From assembly GCF_020736845.1 (NCBI RefSeq), contig NZ_JAFFQR010000095.1, positions 10,516 to 48,590 of the forward strand: 38,075 bases of DNA, written 5' to 3'. The notes below the pieces were generated by a model. That model saw only the letters and a program-made list of their open reading frames with translations, searched no databases and had not been told where the DNA came from. A program made the translations under genes and the position numbers. Below, one piece after another: positions 34,140 through 38,075 of this stretch; within the stretch, counting starts at the first letter, position 1, and every line of letters begins with the position of its first letter. This stretch comes from Paenibacillus farraposensis (GTDB lineage: Bacteria; Bacillota; Bacilli; Paenibacillales; Paenibacillaceae).

Positions 34140-35075
34140 ATGTTAACGTTAGAAGAAGTTCAATATCAAATAGAAAACCAGTTGTTTCATAATCGTAATA
34201 AGAGTTTATTCTATACCTTAGCTAATGGGGACTTTGTATTAGAGCCATCTGAAGAAACCTTGACAATGCTAAAACATAAGTCAAAAGAGTTAAGTGATTT
34301 TATTACTGCTGCTAAAGATGATTCTAACTATCAAGATTTATTAGATTTTGTAGTCGAGAAAAACGTAAAATTGTTTTTGAAAGCAAATCAGTATTTGAAT
34401 TTTAATGATGAGGATCTTAGGGAACTTGAAGGTGTATACAGACTTTTGTTTAATCAACTTCAACAATTAGGTGCTCAAACAGAGCTGTCTGATAGTGAGG
34501 TAGATAATCTATTCAGAGCTCATTATGAAAACCTCCAGTCATTCTTGTTGCAAACAAATGGAGAAAATTTATTTAAAAAATATAAAGAAAGCTCAGATAT
34601 ATTATCTATTCAATGCGCAGAGTATCAATCAGAATTTCAAATAGAACTCTTAAATATCGATTTAACAATGATTCAAGAACCTATATTAGATGTAGGATGC
34701 GGATCGCAAGCTCACCTTGTTGAATTTTTACGTGCTAATGGAATTGAAGCCTATGGAATAGATCGTGGTATTGATAGTTCTAATTATTTATTTAATCAAA
34801 ATTGGCTCGAATATAACTTTAAACCAAATACATGGGGAACAATTATTTCACATATGGCTTTCTCTAATCATTTTATGCATCATCATTTAAGACCTGATGG
34901 TGATTTTGAAACGTATGCTAAAAAATATATGGAGATATTACAATCATTGAAATGTGAAGGAAGCTTTTTATATGGGCCAAGTTTATTTTTCATTGAGGAA
35001 ATATTAATGTCGAGTAATCAGCCTTATAGTATTGAATTTATGGAGAATACCACAAAAATAACGAAGTTAAAATAA
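34140..35075 (+). CDS. SAM-dependent methyltransferase with novel N-terminus
   Basis: 311 residues from the ATG at 34140 (AAGGAG 8 bp upstream); the GTG at 34134 is less likely. Residues 1-175 are helical and acidic with no motif I know (LEEVQYQIENQLFHNRNKSL, FLKANQYLNFNDEDLREL). Residues 180-300 are a class I methyltransferase core: PILDVGCGSQAHLVEFL (motif I), ending strand 2 with Asp208 in AYGIDRG, and WGTIISHMAFSNHFMHHH. The gene is clearly more AT-rich than its neighbours and ends with its own terminator, which suggests transfer. Substrate unknown; peptide or natural-product modification is as possible as nucleic acid. Confidence 0.75.
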   Translation: MLTLEEVQYQIENQLFHNRNKSLFYTLANGDFVLEPSEETLTMLKHKSKELSDFITAAKDDSNYQDLLDFVVEKNVKLFLKANQYLNFNDEDLRELEGVYRLLFNQLQQLGAQTELSDSEVDNLFRAHYENLQSFLLQTNGENLFKKYKESSDILSIQCAEYQSEFQIELLNIDLTMIQEPILDVGCGSQAHLVEFLRANGIEAYGIDRGIDSSNYLFNQNWLEYNFKPNTWGTIISHMAFSNHFMHHHLRPDGDFETYAKKYMEILQSLKCEGSFLYGPSLFFIEEILMSSNQPYSIEFMENTTKITKLK

Positions 35076-35102
35076 GTAGCTTAACTCAAGCTACTTATTT
35101 TT
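35071..35102 (+). terminator. Intrinsic terminator of methyltransferase gene
   Basis: A 12-bp perfect stem AATAAGTAGCTT/AAGCTACTTATT with 5-base loop, then TTTT. It overlaps the stop codon of the methyltransferase. Confidence 0.9.
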
Positions 35103-35104
35103 AT

Positions 35105-35460
35105 AAGCTACCTATAACGGCGATTATGTTAAATAAACATAAAAAGATATATGTTAATCTTATTCATCAATCGGGCGTAATTGCGGAATTTCACACCTAT
35201 AAAATGATCAAACTTTTTTATAAAAATTGTATAATTGTTCACATAGAAAGAACCTTTTTGATCAAACTTTATTTCAAAGCAACAGTCATTTGTAGTACAA
35301 AAAATAGATAGATAAAGCAGATTTTATTCTGCTCATCTATCTTTTTTTATTTATACCTTATGATGTCTGACATTAAATGAAAATACAATATTATTAAGGG
35401 TTTTAATAAATATTTTGACTTTTAATAAAATTAGTTGTTGCCCTTTATCTTGAAAACTCT
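35105..35460 (+). other. Possible small-RNA unit between two terminators
   Basis: About 355 bp. A good -10 (TATAAT, near 35229-35234) with AT-rich upstream sequence precedes roughly 115 bp ending in a strong terminator at 35303-35350. A 61-codon frame at 35126-35311 starts without a ribosome binding site and is basic and low-complexity, so I do not call it a gene. A short non-coding RNA is possible. Confidence 0.3.
35303..35350 (+). terminator. Intrinsic terminator
   Basis: AGATAGATAAAGCAG pairs with CTGCTCATCTATCT around ATTTTATT, followed by TTTTTTTATTT. Confidence 0.85.
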
Positions 35461-35595
35461 GTGGACATTAAAAACTTGCCTAGCGGAGGATGGGTAGTTG
35501 TTTTTGATGATAATGTGTTACAGACAAAAGATAACGATGGTTTAGTTCACATACTCTTAGAAGCACTGATCCTTAAAATATCAAGCGAAAATTAA
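35461..35595 (+). CDS. 44-residue unknown protein or gene tail
   Basis: GTG-initiated frame: VDIKNLPSGGWVVVFDDNVL then QTKDNDGLVHILLEALILKI. It looks like a compact real protein but has no ribosome binding site, so it may be the end of a lost gene. A terminator follows 11 bp after the stop. No family recognised. Confidence 0.35.
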   Translation: MDIKNLPSGGWVVVFDDNVLQTKDNDGLVHILLEALILKISSEN

Positions 35596-35605
35596 TGCTA
35601 ATCAA

Positions 35606-35636
35606 TAACTCCCAGGTCAATCCGGGGAGTTATTTT
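35606..35636. terminator. Bidirectional terminator
   Basis: AACTCCC/GGGAGTT stem with an 11-base loop; T-rich on the plus side. It separates the plus-strand small ORF from the minus-strand YolD gene. Confidence 0.7.
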
Positions 35637-35647
35637 AATCCTGCCAT

Positions 35648-35980
35648 CTAAGAGGCCGAAATTATATCCTCCAGCTTAACCCAACTATAATTATCTTCCC
35701 CGCGAGACAGCTTTACTTCCCTGCGTGCAGTGTTTACGGAAGTTACTACGCCTATAATAGTCATATCGTCGAACGGATCAAATACAGTAACCGTGACCTC
35801 TGTACGGCGATTGTATGAGTCTATAAGTGCTCTCTCGATCAAGTGCGTTTCCTGGTCATCAAGTTCCGGTTTGCTGCGCCTCTGTTCCTCTTTCATAAGA
35901 CGCAATATCCCCTCTCTATGTTCTGGGATAATAATGCGGCTACTTTCCCAAAACCCGTTACCTTCAAGCTTTTTACCCAT
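35648..35980 (-). CDS. YolD-like SOS-associated protein
   Basis: 110 residues starting MGKKLEGNGFWESSRIIIPE. Conserved YolD features: N-terminal W.SSRI.LPEH, HREGILRLMKEEQRRSKPEL, DPFDD and INTARREVKLSRGE...W. YolD proteins are usually next to Y-family polymerases (UvrX/YqjW) and modulate them; no polymerase gene is present here. AGGAGGTAACACC precedes the ATG. The promoter holds a LexA-like box (36021-36032), so it should respond to DNA damage. A broken paralogue lies at 3786-3975. Complete and probably functional. Confidence 0.88.
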   Translation of the reverse strand: MGKKLEGNGFWESSRIIIPEHREGILRLMKEEQRRSKPELDDQETHLIERALIDSYNRRTEVTVTVFDPFDDMTIIGVVTSVNTARREVKLSRGEDNYSWVKLEDIISAS

Positions 35981-36010
35981 GGTGTTACCTCCTAGGTGTA
36001 TTATGTAGAA

Positions 36011-36039
36011 ATTATATAGGGAACATATGTTCTTAACAA
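36011..36039 (-). promoter_or_regulatory. Promoter with LexA/SOS box for YolD gene
   Basis: On the minus strand TTGTTA, a 17-bp spacer and TATAAT (36011-36016). The spacer contains GAACATATGTTC (36021-36032), matching the Bacillus LexA consensus CGAACRNRYGTTYC at all core positions. LexA would block this promoter. Confidence 0.85.
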
Positions 36040-36070
36040 GGATTTATTATTGGCAGCAAGACAAAAAATA

Positions 36071-36092
36071 AACCTCGGAATACTCCGAGGCT
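36071..36092 (-). terminator. Terminator upstream of YolD gene
   Basis: CCTCGGA/TCCGAGG perfect stem, then TTTATTTTTT on the minus strand. It shields the YolD promoter from upstream transcription. Confidence 0.8.
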
Positions 36093-36189
36093 TGGTATCT
36101 TTAAGATGACATTTGACTATAGTCAACAAAGGCAATCCCATTGCCTGTATAGTATCAGTGTGGTAACATAATAATATAAATAAGGGGAG

Positions 36190-36255
36190 TCGCAACACTC
36201 CCCCTGAACAACGATGTGCCTCACGGCGCGCGCTGCAATACACAGCAAAACCCAC
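36190..36255 (-). terminator. Hairpin downstream of the small toxin-like gene
   Basis: GGGGAGT/ACTCCCC stem at about 36184-36206, with TTATTTATATT on the minus strand. It would give a toxin transcript of about 270 nt if started at the promoter near 36456. Confidence 0.55.
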
Positions 36256-36287
36256 CGAAGGACCTTAACCTTTAGCGGTGGGTTTTT
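36247..36287. terminator. Convergent hairpin overlapping the toxin-like gene end
   Basis: AAAACCCACCG pairs with CGGTGGGTTTT, with TTTTT on the plus strand. It includes the last codons and stop of the minus-strand peptide gene. On the plus strand it is a good terminator, suggesting a plus-strand (antisense) RNA. Confidence 0.7.
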
Positions 36288-36400
36288 CGTTTGTTGCGCT
36301 TCGATTTGATCCAACGATAAAACTTGCGTCCACTAAACCAAAGGCTTAGCAGCGTAGCAGTTAGTTTTAAGATCAAATAAAGCACACCAAATGCAGTCAT
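36272..36400 (-). CDS. Small membrane peptide, type I toxin-like
   Basis: 42 residues: one hydrophobic helix (MTAFGVLYLILKLTATLLSL) followed by a very basic tail (WFSGRKFYRWIKSKRNKRKT). The ribosome binding site AAAGGGGGTGA is near-perfect, and a preceding GTCAC can pair with its GTGAC, so it could be masked. An extended -10 (TGGTATAAT, 36456-36461) lies 55 bp upstream. Tiny hydrophobic-plus-basic peptide, strong site, long 3' trailer and an overlapping plus-strand terminator are the features of type I toxin genes such as txpA or bsrG. No sequence family recognised. A phage-derived small membrane protein is the main alternative. Confidence 0.6.
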   Translation of the reverse strand: MTAFGVLYLILKLTATLLSLWFSGRKFYRWIKSKRNKRKTHR

Positions 36401-36455
36401 GGCGTCACCCCCTTTCGGGAAGCTGCGCCGTGACCCCACCTGTTGTCCAATCCAA

Positions 36456-36465
36456 ATTATACCAC
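36456..36465 (-). promoter_or_regulatory. Extended -10 promoter of toxin-like gene
   Basis: TGGTATAAT on the minus strand (TG one base before TATAAT); no clear -35. Transcription would start near 36449, giving a 50-nt leader. Confidence 0.6.
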
Positions 36466-36531
36466 AAGTCCTCTTTTATGAGGGCTTTTTTATTTTGGTT
36501 TATCTGCCACATGCTCCATTCAAAAATAAAA

Positions 36532-36569
36532 AACAAGCTCTGCCGACCATAAGGTTAGCAGAGCTTTTT
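36532..36569. terminator. Terminator, second copy of the CTCTGCCGA hairpin
   Basis: AAGCTCTGC pairs with GCAGAGCTTTTT, loop CGACCATAAGGTTA. Same stem and partly the same loop as at 4096-4134. Confidence 0.75.
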
Positions 36570-36634
36570 CTCTCCAATACTTACCGCCTCACTACTGCAT
36601 AAATGAGCGTTATAATTAATTTGAGGTGGTCTTT

Positions 36635-37495
36635 TTGTTTATCTCCCCGATGTTACTTGCAACAGCAGACGGGCCGTTCTCGGACTCACGTTATATTTTT
36701 GAGCCGAAAATCGACGGCCACCGCTTGATATATTCGCAAAAGAACGGCACTGCACGCTTATTCACGCGCCATAACAACGACTGCACGCGCCAGTATCCGG
36801 AGTTGCAGCTACCATTTGAGGATGACATAATCTTGGACGGTGAGATTGCCTGCGTTGACCCGGTGACAGGTATATCCGATTTCGAGTCGATAATGTCCCG
36901 CTTCCAGGCGAGGAAAACGGACAAGATCGCCCGGCTTACCGCTGAATTGCCGGTTACTTTCGTCGTATTCGATATTCTGCATTATAAAGGCGTTGATCTC
37001 CGGGCGCTACCGTTAACCGAGCGTAAGGCTATTCTCGTCGGTTTGACGATGCCGAGCGCTAATTTCGGCGTTATTCCACATGTTGAGGGCGCCGGCGAAG
37101 CGTTATTCGAGCAGATAGAATCTCGGGGCATGGAAGGCGTAGTCGCTAAACGTAAGGATAGTGTATACGTAAGCCGCCGATCAGCCACGTGGCAAAAGGT
37201 AATCAACTGGTCCTATGCCGACGTGTACATCACCGGCTACCGTAAAGCTGAGTTCGGATGGCTGGCGGGTGTAGCAACGCCAGATAGTAAAAGAATGCGC
37301 CCTGCCGGCATTATCGAGCTTGGCGCCACACCAACGCATAAAAAGGCGTTCTACGGCGTGTCTAAAGCTCTGATAACCGGCGAAGACCGAGAGTATGTTT
37401 ACGTGGAGCCGCGTATAAAAGCCCGTGTTAAAATGCGGAACTGGACTAAGGCGGGTCTGCTGCGGAGTCCGGTATTCACCGAGTTTATTGTCTAA
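36635..37495 (+). CDS. Stand-alone ATP-dependent DNA ligase
   Basis: 286 residues from a TTG at 36635 (GAGGTGG upstream, 5 bp; upstream GTG at 36626 lies within the site). Nucleotidyltransferase motif I with the AMP-accepting Lys25: FEPKIDGHR. Then FTRHNNDCTRQYPEL (III-like), ILDGEIAC (IIIa/IV region), FVVFDILHYKG, GMEGVVAKRKDSVYV (IV) and WQKVINW (V), followed by an OB-fold (VYITGYRKAEFGWLAGV). It resembles the ligase part of LigD but has no nuclease or polymerase part, and no ku gene is nearby. It joins nicked DNA. Lies next to an SOS-type gene; may belong to a phage-like or repair module. Confidence 0.9.
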   Translation: MFISPMLLATADGPFSDSRYIFEPKIDGHRLIYSQKNGTARLFTRHNNDCTRQYPELQLPFEDDIILDGEIACVDPVTGISDFESIMSRFQARKTDKIARLTAELPVTFVVFDILHYKGVDLRALPLTERKAILVGLTMPSANFGVIPHVEGAGEALFEQIESRGMEGVVAKRKDSVYVSRRSATWQKVINWSYADVYITGYRKAEFGWLAGVATPDSKRMRPAGIIELGATPTHKKAFYGVSKALITGEDREYVYVEPRIKARVKMRNWTKAGLLRSPVFTEFIV

Positions 37496-37498
37496 TAG

Positions 37499-37534
37499 AA
37501 AATCCCCGCTAACCTTTATTGGTCGGCGGGGATT
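37499..37534. terminator. Bidirectional terminator between ligase and kelch gene
   Basis: AATCCCCGC pairs with GCGGGGATT around a 16-base loop; both convergent genes end within 5 bp of it. Confidence 0.85.
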
Positions 37535-37537
37535 GCT

Positions 37538-38075
37538 TTATTTAGAGTATTCACTTACTTCAAACGTTAAGATACGATCAAACAGCATGTAGTCCTTCCG
37601 GTTGCTGAATGGTCCTTTATTGTTATCGTGCTTATTGATGGCGTATGAAGCTGGTCCAGAACCAGCCTGCTTGCCTTCGTACCATGAGATAAAGTCGTTG
37701 ACTTCTTTCATACTCAAATCAAATTCCTTCTCCAAGCCAGTTGTCATGGTAACTACCAGAATTGCACGATTTCCTGAAGCTTGTTCAGGATCGGATTTTC
37801 CCCCTCCACCTCCTTGTGAAGTCGTTGACCCTTCATTGGAGCCAGTTTGACTTCCACCTTTTGGAGTGGTAGATGTCGGCTCTGGTGTGGTACTATTTTC
37901 CTTTCCGAATATTTCTATAGTATTAACCGGAGAATTAGCTGATGTACTCTGACTTCCTCCGATAACGTAAATTTGTCCACCTAATGTTACAGCTCCAGCC
38001 CCACATCTAGCTTGCTTTAAGCTAGCCTCATAAGACCATTTATTTTGCTCAAAATCAAAGGATTCTACTGTATTA
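37538..38075 (-). CDS. Kelch-repeat protein with C-terminal extension, partial
   Basis: The frame is open from the right window edge to the stop at 37538 (about 178 residues seen). Residues near the edge read NTVESFDFEQNKWSYEASLK and AGAVTLGGQIYVIGGS, a kelch propeller blade. A Ser/Thr/Pro/Gly-rich linker follows (NSTTPEPTSTTPKGGSQTGS and GGGGKSD), then a ~85-residue C-terminal domain: NRAILVVTMTTGLEKEFDLS, VNDFISWYEGKQAGSG and DYMLFDRILTFEVSEY. That last domain recurs at the ends of several surface or propeller proteins in Paenibacillus, as far as I remember. Probably exported; the N-terminus with any signal peptide lies outside the window. Confidence 0.8.
   Translation of the reverse strand, partial: NTVESFDFEQNKWSYEASLKQARCGAGAVTLGGQIYVIGGSQSTSANSPVNTIEIFGKENSTTPEPTSTTPKGGSQTGSNEGSTTSQGGGGGKSDPEQASGNRAILVVTMTTGLEKEFDLSMKEVNDFISWYEGKQAGSGPASYAINKHDNNKGPFSNRKDYMLFDRILTFEVSEYSK

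Noticed and set aside
35126..35311. 61-codon plus-strand ORF
   Set aside because: No ribosome site, overlaps a likely promoter and terminator, low-complexity basic composition from AT-rich DNA.
1..38075. CRISPR array, tRNA or rRNA genes
   Set aside because: No regularly spaced repeats, no cloverleaf-like TTCRA arms in proper spacing, and no rRNA-like blocks were seen.

Overview
The window looks like chromosome of a Paenibacillus-type spore-forming Firmicute. Support: a GerW/YtfJ sporulation protein, a YjcZ-type small protein, a YolD-like SOS protein, an M-box Mg2+ riboswitch, strong GGAGG ribosome binding sites, T-rich intrinsic terminators and an Agr-type peptide system whose ring residue is Ser. 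No rRNA, tRNA or CRISPR array was seen.

Left third (1-10.4 kb): a decayed accessory region. It opens with two oppositely oriented halves of one AAA ATPase gene, then the tail of an Mrr-type endonuclease cut by a wrecked IS3-family element. Next is an agr-like quorum-sensing operon (membrane protein, agrB, an unannotated 40-codon agrD, and an eroded LytTR regulator), a broken YolD copy, a YjcZ-type miniprotein and an internally deleted IS256 transposase. A DUF1003 membrane-protein gene has a complete Mg2+-responsive leader (promoter, M-box, terminator, then a short ORF encoding EPDPDP). Two broken AraC regulators flank an intact GH43 beta-xylosidase (xynB).

Middle (10.4-19.4 kb): an unusual cluster. 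A giant CtpI-like double P-type ATPase and two small genes run on the minus strand. Divergently, on the plus strand, three small membrane or basic proteins lead into polyphosphate kinase (ppk1). The layout suggests linked cation and polyphosphate handling, but this is inference. GerW converges on ppk1.

19.4-33.5 kb: mostly metabolic genes on the minus strand mixed with remnants. These are an MFS tail, a broken polysaccharide deacetylase, a YjjG-type nucleotidase, an MFS/TetR divergent pair with repeated operator-like sites, a frameshifted group II PLP decarboxylase, a CstR-type reactive-sulfur module (TusA-rhodanese fusion, DsrE, CstR), an acyl-CoA synthetase/AmpS/TetR operon, an AlkC/AlkD-type DNA alkylation repair protein, a broken MFS gene and a GNAT fragment. 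Two otherwise healthy genes are broken at homopolymers, so sequencing error should be considered.

Right end (33.5-38 kb): an accessory island. It has an AT-rich SAM methyltransferase, a YolD gene whose promoter spacer contains a LexA/SOS box, a small toxin-like membrane peptide with very strong ribosome binding site and overlapping terminators, a stand-alone ATP-dependent DNA ligase, and a kelch-repeat protein running off the end.
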